44,090 nucleotides of DNA, taken from B1Sed10-231 sp046483385. GTDB lineage: Bacteria > Planctomycetota > Brocadiia > SM23-32. Made by a program: the position numbers and the translations under genes. Under the pieces are notes generated by a model that made no database searches, was not told where the DNA came from, and was given only the letters and a program-made list of their open reading frames with translations. Below, piece by piece: positions 34,731 to 42,607 of the stretch (positions are counted from its first letter, which is position 1; the number at the start of each line of letters is the position of its first letter). The stretch spans positions 1-44,090 of the forward strand of contig JAWODG010000045.1 of assembly GCA_046483385.1 (NCBI GenBank), in the 5' to 3' direction.

Positions 34731-35492
34731 CTAAGAGCCCGCGGCCACGCCGGTCATGAAGCGCAACATCGCGCGGGACACGTCCCCGCTGCACTGCACG
34801 AGCAACGGGACGAACAGCGCCAGCCCGATCAGGCCCGCGCCGATCCTCAAGGGAAAGCCCAGTATCAGCACGTTCACCTCCGGCATCAGACGGGCCATCA
34901 CCGCCATGATCAGGCTTATCAGGAACGTCAGCAGTATCAGCGGCGCGGCAAGCTGGAGGGCGACGAGGAATGCGTGCGAAGCCGCCGTCACGCTGACCTC
35001 CTTGATGAAGTCCGGCGCCAGGAATGCACCGAGCGGCCACTGGTCGAAACTCCGGCGCAGGGCCAGCAGCATCCAGTGGTGGCCGTCGATGGCGAAGAAG
35101 ACCAGCACGCCGAGCAGCTCGCAGAAGTTGCCGATGGGCGTGGCCTCCACCCCGGTGATGGGGTCGGCGATCCGCGCCAGCCCCATCCCCATCTGGCGCC
35201 CGATGAGTTCGCCCGCGATGCGGATTGAGGAGAACACGATGCGCGAGGTCACACCCATGAGGGCCCCGAGCAGGGCTTCCGCCCCGGCGTACATGAAGAA
35301 ACGCAGCGGCTGCCAGGAGCCCGCCGGCAGGTACGTCCTGCCGGCCGGGAAGATGGCCAGGCTCAGCGCCAGCACGATCAGGCCCTTCAGCGCGCGCGGC
35401 GCTTTGCCCTCCCCCAGGAAGGGCAGAAAGATGAATATGAACCCCACCCGCACGAACACGAGCAGGAAGAGCTTGAGTTGTTCCACCGTCAT
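34731..35492 (-). CDS. fliR: Flagellar export gate protein FliR
   Basis: 253 residues with about six hydrophobic helices and conserved FliR segments (RVGFIFIFLPFLGEGKAP near the N-terminus, MGMGLARIADPITGVEATPI in the middle, MPEVNVLILGFPLRIGAG near the end). It completes the FliPQR channel through which subunits cross the inner membrane. Three bases after fliQ. Confidence 0.95.
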   Translation of the reverse strand: MTVEQLKLFLLVFVRVGFIFIFLPFLGEGKAPRALKGLIVLALSLAIFPAGRTYLPAGSWQPLRFFMYAGAEALLGALMGVTSRIVFSSIRIAGELIGRQMGMGLARIADPITGVEATPIGNFCELLGVLVFFAIDGHHWMLLALRRSFDQWPLGAFLAPDFIKEVSVTAASHAFLVALQLAAPLILLTFLISLIMAVMARLMPEVNVLILGFPLRIGAGLIGLALFVPLLVQCSGDVSRAMLRFMTGVAAGS

Positions 35493-35495
35493 CCG

Positions 35496-35765
35496 TCATG
35501 TCCCGTAATATCGCATCCATTGAAGCACGTTCGCCGTATAGGCCACCACTACTTTCAGCATCCAGGGCAGCAGCCAGAGCAGCACGCCGACCACGGCGAC
35601 GACCTTCGGTATCATGGTCAGTGTCATCTCCCGTATCTGGGTGACCGCCTGGAAGATGGCCACGGCCAGACCCACTATGAGCCCCGCCAGAAGCAGCGGC
35701 CCGACCACCATCAGTCCTGTGATCAGCATGCGCCGCCCGAGGAAAACGACCATCTGCTGTGTCAT
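35496..35765 (-). CDS. fliQ: Flagellar export gate protein FliQ
   Basis: 89 residues, two membrane helices, with the conserved GLIVGLAVAIFQAVTQIREM core of the family. Four copies pack around FliP and FliR in the export channel. Three-base gaps to fliP and fliR show tight packing. Confidence 0.95.
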   Translation of the reverse strand: MTQQMVVFLGRRMLITGLMVVGPLLLAGLIVGLAVAIFQAVTQIREMTLTMIPKVVAVVGVLLWLLPWMLKVVVAYTANVLQWMRYYGT

Positions 35766-35768
35766 CGT

Positions 35769-36545
35769 CTAAGCTCCGCCGAAACTGATCACCAGCGATT
35801 CTGCTATCAGCCGCCAGCCGTCCACCAGCACGAAAAGCAGTATCTTCAAAGGGGCCGATATCATCACCGGCGGCAGCATGATCATGCCCATCGAGAGCAG
35901 CACGCTCGCAACGACCAGGTCCACGACCAGGAACGGCAGGTAAAGCAGAAAGCCGAGCTCGAAGGCCCTCTTCAGCTCGCTTATCACGAACGAGGGCACA
36001 AGAACGTGGGTCGGCACGTCGTCGCGTGTCTCGACCTCGCCCACTCCGGCCATACCCAGAAACAGCGAAAGTTCGCTGTCGCCCGTTTGGTTGAACATGA
36101 ACTTGCGGAGCGGCACGATACCTTCGTCGATCGCCTGCTGCGCGCCGATGCTTCCCTGCAGGTAGGGCTGCAGGGCGGCCGAGTTGATCTCGCCCATCGT
36201 CGGCGCCATCACGAACAGCGACAGGAACAGCGCCAGCCCCACAATCACCTGGTTCGGGGGGATGTTGCGCGTGGTGAGCGCCCGCCGGATGAAGCCCAGC
36301 ACGATAACGATGCGCGTGAACGCCGTGGTCAGCATGAGCATGGCCGGCACGAGGCTCAGCAGCGTGACCAGCAGCAGTATCTTTATCGGCGTGGCCAGCG
36401 TGTCGGTCGATTCCTGATCGATCCGCTGCACCAGGCTGCTCATCTCCGAGAGGCGCGGCATCGGCTCCCGCTCGCTCTGCGCGCGAGCCACGGCCGGCAG
36501 CATCAGACCGCAGAGCATGACGACGCAGATGAGCCTGGTTTTCAC
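35769..36545 (-). CDS. fliP: Flagellar export gate protein FliP
   Basis: 258 residues with a cleavable signal peptide (about 22 residues, ending AVARA), a feature of flagellar FliP that most virulence homologues lack. Conserved blocks include AFTRIVIVLGFIRRALTTRN, PPNQVIVGLALFLSLFVM and LPFLVVDLVVASVLLSMGM. Five copies form the main export ring. ATGA overlap with fliO. Confidence 0.97.
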   Translation of the reverse strand: MKTRLICVVMLCGLMLPAVARAQSEREPMPRLSEMSSLVQRIDQESTDTLATPIKILLLVTLLSLVPAMLMLTTAFTRIVIVLGFIRRALTTRNIPPNQVIVGLALFLSLFVMAPTMGEINSAALQPYLQGSIGAQQAIDEGIVPLRKFMFNQTGDSELSLFLGMAGVGEVETRDDVPTHVLVPSFVISELKRAFELGFLLYLPFLVVDLVVASVLLSMGMIMLPPVMISAPLKILLFVLVDGWRLIAESLVISFGGA

Positions 36546-37024
36546 CCGTTGCCTCCCGCGAACCTCTGCAAGAGCGTCTGGAACCCGTCGGCGGCCGGGC
36601 GCTCGTCGGCTTCCTCCAGCGGAGGCAGCTCCTCCTCATTCAACTCGGCCACGGCGGCGACGCCGTGCTCGCCGGAGGCGATGAGGATCACGCGCCCGGC
36701 CACCCGGACCAGGTGCAACTCGAGCTTGCGGCCGACGGCCCGGCTCTCGAGCACTTCCAGGTACTGCCCGCGCCGGAACGCTCCCCCGTCCAGCTTCTTG
36801 ATTACGTAGACGCCGACACAGACCAGCCCGACCACGAACAGGGTTCCGCCCAGCACTCGGGCCCAGGGCACGTCATGATCGGCCGGCTCCCAGGGGAAAG
36901 TCTCGCCGTCCGGCGCCGGCTGCGGAGCGGGCGCTTCGTCCACGGCCGCGTCAACGGCGGCGGGGATCAGGAAGACTACCGCGGCCAAACTGACCAGCCA
37001 TGTCGTGTTCCGCCGTCGCCGCAT
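36542..37024 (-). CDS. fliO: Flagellar export assembly protein FliO
   Basis: 160 residues: signal-like N-terminus, short periplasmic stretch, a membrane helix at about 57-75, then a FliO-type cytoplasmic beta domain (RGQYLEVLESRAVGRKLELH and VRVAGRVILIASGEHG). FliO helps FliP assemble into its ring. First gene of the export-gate operon, about 32 bases after the predicted start of a sigma-54 promoter; GGGAGG precedes the ATG. Confidence 0.88.
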   Translation of the reverse strand: MRRRRNTTWLVSLAAVVFLIPAAVDAAVDEAPAPQPAPDGETFPWEPADHDVPWARVLGGTLFVVGLVCVGVYVIKKLDGGAFRRGQYLEVLESRAVGRKLELHLVRVAGRVILIASGEHGVAAVAELNEEELPPLEEADERPAADGFQTLLQRFAGGNG

Positions 37025-37066
37025 CGGACGCCTCCCGTGAAGGCACAGACAACCACTGCAGAGAGG

Positions 37067-37082
37067 CGCAACCGACGTGCCA
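37067..37082 (-). promoter_or_regulatory. Sigma-54 promoter for the fliO operon
   Basis: Minus strand TGGCACGTCGGTTGCG matches the consensus TGGCACG-N4-TTGC at every fixed position, with GG and GC ten bases apart. The predicted start near 37056 leaves about 32 bases to the fliO ATG. It lies in a 218-base gap after fliN, the largest in this half of the cluster. It suggests a RpoN-dependent flagellar hierarchy with fliA expressed from this transcript. Confidence 0.82.
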
Positions 37083-37242
37083 CGGCGGCATGGGAAGGGG
37101 ACGCAAAGGAAGGGTCACGAGAGCGAGGCTGTAAGAGGTTTGATAAGAACAGGTTACGCAGTCCAATCAGGGCATCGCCCGACCCCCGCCACAAGCAGGA
37201 ACCGGACGCCCGGCGGGACCGCGGATTCGCACGTGGTTTTTC

Positions 37243-37641
37243 TCAACGGTCGTTAGATTTGTCAACCCCGTTCTCGTCCTTGCCGAGTTCGCGGATGCGC
37301 CGGCCCGCGTTTATGACTTCGGTTATGCGCAGGCCGAAGTTGTTGTCCACCACCACCACCTCCCCCCGGGCAAAGCAGACGTCCCTGACGTAGAGGTCGA
37401 TGGGTTCCCCGGCCGAACGGTCCAGTTCCACAACGGAACCGGGGCCCATCTGCAGAAGCTCCCTTACGGTCATGGTGGCGCGACCCAGCTCCACCGTCAC
37501 CGGCATGGAGATGTCGAGCACCAGGTCCAGGCTCAGCCCGCCACCGCGGCCTTCGTCCTGCAGTTCGCCGAAGTTGGCTTCCTTGACCTCGGCTTTCTCC
37601 TCGGGTTCCTCCTGGGCCAGCTGTTCATTTTCGTCGGCCAT
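37243..37641 (-). CDS. fliN: Flagellar switch protein FliN
   Basis: 132 residues: an acidic N-terminal tail (about 1-35) and a single SpoA domain with LDISMPVTVELGRATMTVRE and the later LYVRDVCFARGEVVVVDNNF pattern. FliN forms the base of the C ring and binds the FliH-FliI export complex. Six bases after fliM; its stop ends the upstream operon before the sigma-54 promoter. Confidence 0.95.
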   Translation of the reverse strand: MADENEQLAQEEPEEKAEVKEANFGELQDEGRGGGLSLDLVLDISMPVTVELGRATMTVRELLQMGPGSVVELDRSAGEPIDLYVRDVCFARGEVVVVDNNFGLRITEVINAGRRIRELGKDENGVDKSNDR

Positions 37642-37647
37642 TCGTCG

Positions 37648-38631
37648 TTATTCCTCCCTGGTCAGTTTGACGGCGTAATACGCGTTATGCCGGCCCGGAT
37701 ATCCCCGGAACTTGACTTTGTCGTTGACCATTATGCTCACCGGGTCGCCGATGCGGGTGTCCAGCACGATGACGTCGCCGGGCTCGACCTGCACCAGCCG
37801 GCCCACCTTGACGTCGGAGGTGCCCAGCACGGCGCGCAACTCCACCTTTGTCTGCTTCAGGTTTTCCCGGAGTGCCTCGTCGGTTCCGTCGTCGGTGGTT
37901 CCGCTGACGCCCGCGGCCTGCTCGACGTCAGGCGGCAAAGAGCGGACGGCCTGGAAGGGCACCGCTACCACAATCTGGCCGGAGCCGACGTTGCTCTGCA
38001 TGAGGAAGCAGAACTCCACGAAGTCCTCGGTCCCGGGGAACAGGTCCAGCGCCTGCAGGTCCTCGACGAACGAGCCGAGGTCCACCTCGAACTCACCGAT
38101 CCGGTGCCAGAGCTCCGGCAGGGGCTCCAGGAAGGCTTCGGCGAAGTTGGACAGCACGCGCACATCGAGGTCCGTGAACTCCAGAGTGGCGGCGTCGCCC
38201 GCGTCCACCTGCCCTCCCATCATGCGTTCCAGGGCGGCGGCCGCAAACTGGCCGTCCATGGTCAGCACCCCGCGGTATCCGAGCGGCTCCATTACGAACA
38301 CGAAACCGATGACGGCGTCGCCCGCTTCCTCCAGCAGGTTCTCCCACTTCATCTGATCGATGCTGACGAGCTGGGTCTTCACGTTGCTGCGCAGAAGCCG
38401 AGAGGCATGACTGGTGGCGTTCTGGGCCAGGCTTTCGTTGATGCGCCGCAGCTTCTCAAGCTGGGTCTTGCTGAAGCGACTGGGCTGCTGGAAGTCGTAT
38501 CCATGCACGCGGCGGCTGGGCTGCTCGGGCCGGGCCGAGTCCCCCTCGGGCTCCTCCTCACCCCCCTGCGTGGCCTGCAGCAGGGCTTCGACCTCGTCCT
38601 TGCTCAGCTTGCCGTCTTCGGCGGGGCTCAT
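37648..38631 (-). CDS. fliM: Flagellar switch protein FliM
   Basis: 327 residues. The N-terminal CheY-binding peptide is present (LSKDEVEALL, residues 9-18), so the motor should respond to phosphorylated CheY. The middle CheC-like domain follows, then a C-terminal SpoA domain that pairs with FliN (VGRLVQVEPGDVIVLDTRIG). The ATG overlaps the fliL stop by four bases. Confidence 0.96.
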   Translation of the reverse strand: MSPAEDGKLSKDEVEALLQATQGGEEEPEGDSARPEQPSRRVHGYDFQQPSRFSKTQLEKLRRINESLAQNATSHASRLLRSNVKTQLVSIDQMKWENLLEEAGDAVIGFVFVMEPLGYRGVLTMDGQFAAAALERMMGGQVDAGDAATLEFTDLDVRVLSNFAEAFLEPLPELWHRIGEFEVDLGSFVEDLQALDLFPGTEDFVEFCFLMQSNVGSGQIVVAVPFQAVRSLPPDVEQAAGVSGTTDDGTDEALRENLKQTKVELRAVLGTSDVKVGRLVQVEPGDVIVLDTRIGDPVSIMVNDKVKFRGYPGRHNAYYAVKLTREE

Positions 38632-39131
38632 TGTATGTTGAACTCCGTGAACAGAACCCCCTCGACCCGCTCCTCGCCGTGCTCGGCCAGCACCGCGTTG
38701 AACCCGTCCTGTATGTCCCGCCGGAGTTTGGCCAGGGCCGTCCCCCCGCTCACTTCGGCGAGCTGCTTGTCCGAAAGGTAGGTAAGGAGCCAGTCCTGGA
38801 AGACGGCTTTCTTCTCCCCATCCACCAGCTTGCGGACGGCGGATGCATCCTCGGAAGGCACCTGGAGCGTCACGTTGACCTTCACGTAGCGGGTGGCGCG
38901 GCCTTCGGCCAGGTTGGCCACCATGTCGCCGAACTCGACGTACTCGTAGCGGTCCTCTTCAGTCGCCGTGCTCTGGGCCTGCGGCTGGTTCGGGGGGGCC
39001 TCCACCGCGCCGGTCAGCAGCCACGCCACGCCCAGGCCGGCGGCGGCCGCCAGCAGGATGACGCCCGCCACGGCGACAAGCGCCAGCACAGAGAATCCGG
39101 CCCGGGCATCACGAAGTTTCGTTCGTTTCAC
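38628..39131 (-). CDS. fliL: Stator-associated protein FliL
   Basis: 167 residues from a GTG at 39131 preceded by AGGAG. Short cytoplasmic N-terminus, one membrane helix (about 13-40), and a periplasmic FliL domain ending GVLFTEFNIQ. FliL rings surround the stator and help keep it active under load. It overlaps the aspartate-less MotB-like gene by 23 bases and follows the stator genes directly. Confidence 0.9.
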   Translation of the reverse strand: MKRTKLRDARAGFSVLALVAVAGVILLAAAAGLGVAWLLTGAVEAPPNQPQAQSTATEEDRYEYVEFGDMVANLAEGRATRYVKVNVTLQVPSEDASAVRKLVDGEKKAVFQDWLLTYLSDKQLAEVSGGTALAKLRRDIQDGFNAVLAEHGEERVEGVLFTEFNIQ

Positions 39132-39909
39132 TTTTCTGAACTCCTTCTTCTCGAACCTGACGAACGTATGGCTTCGTCAGCATTATGTCCACCTTGAGCT
39201 GCGTGGTCGGCTCCCCGGTCCCGGTCCGTTCGTCGCCGGGCCCGCAGAAGCTGTAGAGCCTGCGGGAAGCGGCTTCGCGGGAGCCGGGGCTCATGTCGGC
39301 AACAAGTCTGCTCTGCACCCGCCGGGCGGCGCGTAGAGCCCCGAGCGCCCGCTCGGCGTCCATCGCATCGTCGCCCTTCAGCACCGCCCCGATGCGAATG
39401 ACGAAACCCCGGGCCGCCACCAGCGGTTCGAGCCGCCGAGCAAGCTGCTCGCAGAACTCCCGTTGCCGCTCGCTGAATTCCTCGTCCACGGCCATATACG
39501 AGAAGGGCGTGGGCAAGGTCACGCGCCAGCCTTCGCCGTCGGGCGGTTCCATGACGTCGAACTGGTCGGCCAGGCTGTTGAGGGCCCGCTGCGCCTCCTC
39601 CCGCTCCGCGTCTATGCGCCGCAGTTCGTTCGGTTCGTCCTGCCCTTCCGGGGTTCGGTAGCGGGGCTGAAGCTCGCCCGGCACCGGCGGGCCGCCCTCG
39701 CCTTCCCAGATGCCGCCGAGCCCGAACGTCTCCAGGGCCCGCACGAAGGAGCCGCGCCCGGCGTAGAACAGGCCCTCCTGCCGCACGCTGGCGAACGCCT
39801 GCAGGATGATGAAGAAAGCCAGCAGGAGGGTCATGATGGAGCAGTAGGCGGTCATGTAACGCGGAGCGCCTTTGGACCCCTGCTCTTCTTCGTCCGTTTG
39901 TTGGGGCAA
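39109..39909 (-). CDS. MotB-like protein lacking the ion-binding aspartate
   Basis: 266 residues with MotB layout: short N-terminus, one membrane helix (about 19-41), a linker, and a C-terminal OmpA-like region. Aligned on the shared Gly-Ala-Pro before the helix, the universally needed Asp is Ser24 here (TAYCSIMTLLLAFFII). The peptidoglycan-binding motif is also degenerate, although ERALGALRAARRVQSRL resembles the usual helix. Start is a TTG without a ribosome binding site, 12 bases after the stop of the normal motB; an in-frame stop lies just upstream, so no earlier start exists. Translation probably depends on coupling to motB. Could be a non-conducting stator partner or a structural anchor. 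Confidence 0.85.
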   Translation of the reverse strand: MPQQTDEEEQGSKGAPRYMTAYCSIMTLLLAFFIILQAFASVRQEGLFYAGRGSFVRALETFGLGGIWEGEGGPPVPGELQPRYRTPEGQDEPNELRRIDAEREEAQRALNSLADQFDVMEPPDGEGWRVTLPTPFSYMAVDEEFSERQREFCEQLARRLEPLVAARGFVIRIGAVLKGDDAMDAERALGALRAARRVQSRLVADMSPGSREAASRRLYSFCGPGDERTGTGEPTTQLKVDIMLTKPYVRQVREEGVQKSETNETS

Positions 39910-39921
39910 AGGTGACGTGGC

Positions 39922-40611
39922 TCACACCTCCAGCAGGACTATCTCGCACATGCCTTCGGGCAGCGGTTCGCTGACCAGTTCGATATTGTCGCTCAGGCCG
40001 ATGTCGTCGCAGAGGTCGGCCGCATACTGGCGCAGGTAGCCCACCACACGGAGGGCGAAAACTATGGAGCGGACCTCACGGGCTTCTTCCGGCACGGACC
40101 GACCGGCTTCGGCTCGAACGATGATGGTGTAGGGGTGGGCGCGGGTCATCTTGACCACGTTGCCCAGAATGGTCTGCCCGTGCGCATCGAGTTCGTCGTC
40201 CGTACCGAACAGGTCCACCAGGGGTATGCGGATGAGCAGCGCACCCTTCAGGTGCTTCAGGTCGGCGATCTGGATATCCTCCGGATACTTCTTCAGCTCC
40301 TCGATGGGATCTTCCTCCTCCATCGGGGGCTTCTCGGCCCCCTCGGTATCGAGACGGGACTGCTCAAGACGCCGCTCTTCGGGGGTGACCCCCTCATGGG
40401 CCGGCTGGCCGGGGAATGCCGGCATCTGCCGGCTGCCGGGCATCAGTCCCTGCGCCAGTACCGCGAAGTCCTCCTTGTTGGGCGTGGAGAAGGTCAGCAG
40501 CAGCACGAAGAACGTCAACAGGAGCGTGACGGAGTCCCCGTAGGTAAGCATCCACGACGGCGCGCCGCCTCCGCCCTCGTCCGGTTCCTGCTGTGGGATC
40601 TGGTCGTGCAT
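39922..40611 (-). CDS. motB: Stator protein MotB (with aspartate)
   Basis: 229 residues. The membrane helix keeps the essential Asp26 in WMLTYGDSVTLLLTFFVLLL, the ion-carrying residue of the stator. The pattern around it is closer to the sodium-type PomB and MotS than to proton-type MotB; this is inference. The C-terminal half is a reduced OmpA-like domain in which the usual GHTD motif is not recognisable, so peptidoglycan binding may be weak or passed to a partner. Two bases after motA. Confidence 0.88.
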   Translation of the reverse strand: MHDQIPQQEPDEGGGGAPSWMLTYGDSVTLLLTFFVLLLTFSTPNKEDFAVLAQGLMPGSRQMPAFPGQPAHEGVTPEERRLEQSRLDTEGAEKPPMEEEDPIEELKKYPEDIQIADLKHLKGALLIRIPLVDLFGTDDELDAHGQTILGNVVKMTRAHPYTIIVRAEAGRSVPEEAREVRSIVFALRVVGYLRQYAADLCDDIGLSDNIELVSEPLPEGMCEIVLLEV

Positions 40612-40613
40612 GG

Positions 40614-41375
40614 CTACTCGCTCGGGTGTCGTTCAGCGGGGGATAGGAAGGAGGTGAGCCGGTCCTCCAGCACGCTGGGGTTGACTCCGGCCTGAATGCC
40701 GGTCAGTCCCTCGATCATCATCTGTCGTATTGTCTCTTCCTCTTTGCCGCGCATGCGCAGCTTGCCGGCCAGCGGTATGAACAGCAGGTTGGCCAGCAGG
40801 GCGCCGTAGAAGGTCGTCAGCAGGGCCGTCGCCATGCCACCACCGATCTTCGACGGGTCGTCCAACTGGCGCAACATCTGCACCAGCCCGATCAGCGTCC
40901 CCACCATGCCGAAGGCCGGGGAGGCGTCGCCCATGAAGGAAAGGATGGTGCTGCCGACCCGGTTGCGGCGCTGGAGGGTGTTCAGTTCGATCAGCATAAC
41001 CTCGCGGATCTGGTCGCTCTCGGTGCCGTCGATCAGCAGTTGCAGGCCCTTGGACAGGAAGTCGTCGTCCAGGTCCCGCATCGTCTCCTCCAGCGCCAGC
41101 ACTCCGTCGCGGCGGGCGGTGCGGGCGAACTCCGACATCTGCTCGATCACCTGCTCGGCCGGAGGGATATTGACGGCGAAGGTGCGCTTGACCACGCTGA
41201 AGATGCGCATGACCTCGGCCAGCGGGAAGTGGACCAGCGTGGCACAGACGGTGCCACCGACGGTGATGAGGACGGCCGGGACGTTCAGGAACGCGCCCGC
41301 CCCGCCGCCCACCAATATGGCGGCGGCGATCAAAACGAAGCCCGCGACGGCGCCCAGTAGTGTGGCTATGTCCAT
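40614..41375 (-). CDS. motA: Stator protein MotA
   Basis: 253 residues, PomA/MotP-like length. Four membrane helices, with a cytoplasmic loop carrying the torque residues (ARRDGVLALEE, Arg89 and Glu96 as candidates) and the Pro153 before helix 3 (ASPAFGMVGTLIGL). Helix 4 contains ATALLTTFYGALLAN; the polar Thr187-Thr188 and Thr160 resemble sodium-driven stators. Forms the pentameric ring around MotB. One base after the MotE-like gene. Confidence 0.93.
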   Translation of the reverse strand: MDIATLLGAVAGFVLIAAAILVGGGAGAFLNVPAVLITVGGTVCATLVHFPLAEVMRIFSVVKRTFAVNIPPAEQVIEQMSEFARTARRDGVLALEETMRDLDDDFLSKGLQLLIDGTESDQIREVMLIELNTLQRRNRVGSTILSFMGDASPAFGMVGTLIGLVQMLRQLDDPSKIGGGMATALLTTFYGALLANLLFIPLAGKLRMRGKEEETIRQMMIEGLTGIQAGVNPSVLEDRLTSFLSPAERHPSE

Positions 41376-41376
41376 G

Positions 41377-42114
41377 CTATCCCTGGCCTCCCTCCTGCTG
41401 CTCCGACTCTTTGATGCGTTTGAGCTGTTCGGTGATCTGAGCGCTTATCTTGGGATCGCTGAACGCGGCCAGCGCCTTGGCGGCGCTCCGGTCCTGCATC
41501 AGGAAGATTATCTTCACCACCGTTTCCTGCTGGCCGTCCTCGTACATCTGCGCAAATATCTCGGCGGCCCGCTCCGAATCCATCTTCCCGTATATCTCGG
41601 CGGTCCGCTCCAGGTTCTCCTGCTCGGCCCCGCGGATCGCTATCTGGAGCGCCTCGAGCTGCGCCTCCTTCTGCTGGAGTTGCTCCTGCAGAAGCGCCAG
41701 GTCCTCCTTCTGCCGACGAAGGGTTTCGCGCAGGTCGTCGCGCTCCTTCTTGAGCTGTCTTTCCCAGGCGGCCAGTTCCCGCTCCCTCCGCTCCAACCCG
41801 CCCAGCATCTGGTCGTATTCGGCCTTCTTCACGGTCAGTTCCCGGGCCAGTTTCTGCAGTCGTGCCTCGGGGCCGAAACGAAGGAAGGGCGCCTCCCGCG
41901 AGGCCGGAAGGTCGGCCAGTTCGCTGTCCGGCTCCTCTCCCCCGTCCGCCTCGGGGGACGCCTGCACCTTCAGCAGCGCGCTGAGCACGGGCACTCCCGC
42001 GAGGGGGGATTCGGCCGGCACCCCGCCGCGCGAGTTAACAACGACGACCATGCTGCCGGCGAACGCTACCAGAGCCGCCATAAGCGCCACTACTATGGCC
42101 AGTGCCTTCTTCAC
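41377..42114 (-). CDS. MotE-like protein (MgtE N-terminal domain)
   Basis: 245 residues: signal-anchor helix at about 4-28, a linker, a long coiled coil (about 85-165) and a C-terminal MgtE N-type helical domain (LERTAEIYGKMDSERAAEIF, then AAKALAAFSDPKISAQI). Proteins of this plan (MotE in rhizobia, YlxF in Bacillus) lie in flagellar operons and are thought to act as periplasmic chaperones or structural partners of stator or export parts. ATGA overlap with fliJ, then motA. Confidence 0.82.
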   Translation of the reverse strand: MKKALAIVVALMAALVAFAGSMVVVVNSRGGVPAESPLAGVPVLSALLKVQASPEADGGEEPDSELADLPASREAPFLRFGPEARLQKLARELTVKKAEYDQMLGGLERRERELAAWERQLKKERDDLRETLRRQKEDLALLQEQLQQKEAQLEALQIAIRGAEQENLERTAEIYGKMDSERAAEIFAQMYEDGQQETVVKIIFLMQDRSAAKALAAFSDPKISAQITEQLKRIKESEQQEGGQG

Positions 42115-42566
42115 CGGTCACCCTCGGCCTGAGTGAACTTGTGGGCCGAGTGAAGGTCGAGGACCTTCTCCTCCGCCTTCTCGCGTTCGGACCGGAACTC
42201 GGTTCGCAGCCGGTCGCGATAGTTCTCCAGCACCTTGCGCGAGCGCAGGACATCCTCCAGGCTGCTGCGCACCTGCTCGCGTTCCTTCTTCATCTCGGCC
42301 TCCACGTTCTCGAAGTGCTCGATGCGTTCGCGGACGTGCCGCAGGTAGTCCGAGCACTGCGCCGCCTCGACCATGTCGCCCCGGCGGCGCGCGCGGCCCA
42401 GGGCCTCCAGCAGTTCATCGCGCACGCCTTCCCAGCGTCGACGCTCCTGCCGCTGCATGCGTATCGACTCGTCGATGCGCGCCAGCTCAATCTCGAGCTG
42501 TTTCTCCTGGTGCTCTCGGACTTCCAGGATCTTCTGGTATTTGAACTGAAATCCGTCTTCGGCCAT
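42111..42566 (-). CDS. fliJ: Flagellar export stalk protein FliJ
   Basis: 151 residues, almost entirely coiled coil, with the FliJ opening (FQFKYQKILEVREHQEKQLE). FliJ sits in the FliI ring like the gamma subunit of ATP synthase and links it to FlhA. Lies 41 bases after fliI, its normal partner. Confidence 0.9.
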   Translation of the reverse strand: MAEDGFQFKYQKILEVREHQEKQLEIELARIDESIRMQRQERRRWEGVRDELLEALGRARRRGDMVEAAQCSDYLRHVRERIEHFENVEAEMKKEREQVRSSLEDVLRSRKVLENYRDRLRTEFRSEREKAEEKVLDLHSAHKFTQAEGDR

Positions 42567-42607
42567 GCGTCCGTTTCCATCCTGTGAGTTCGTTCAGCGG
42601 CGCGGGT

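Noticed and set aside
34726..36639. 637-codon minus-strand frame across fliR, fliQ and fliP
   Set aside because: It runs through three well-conserved export-gate genes in another frame and shows no membrane helices or motifs.
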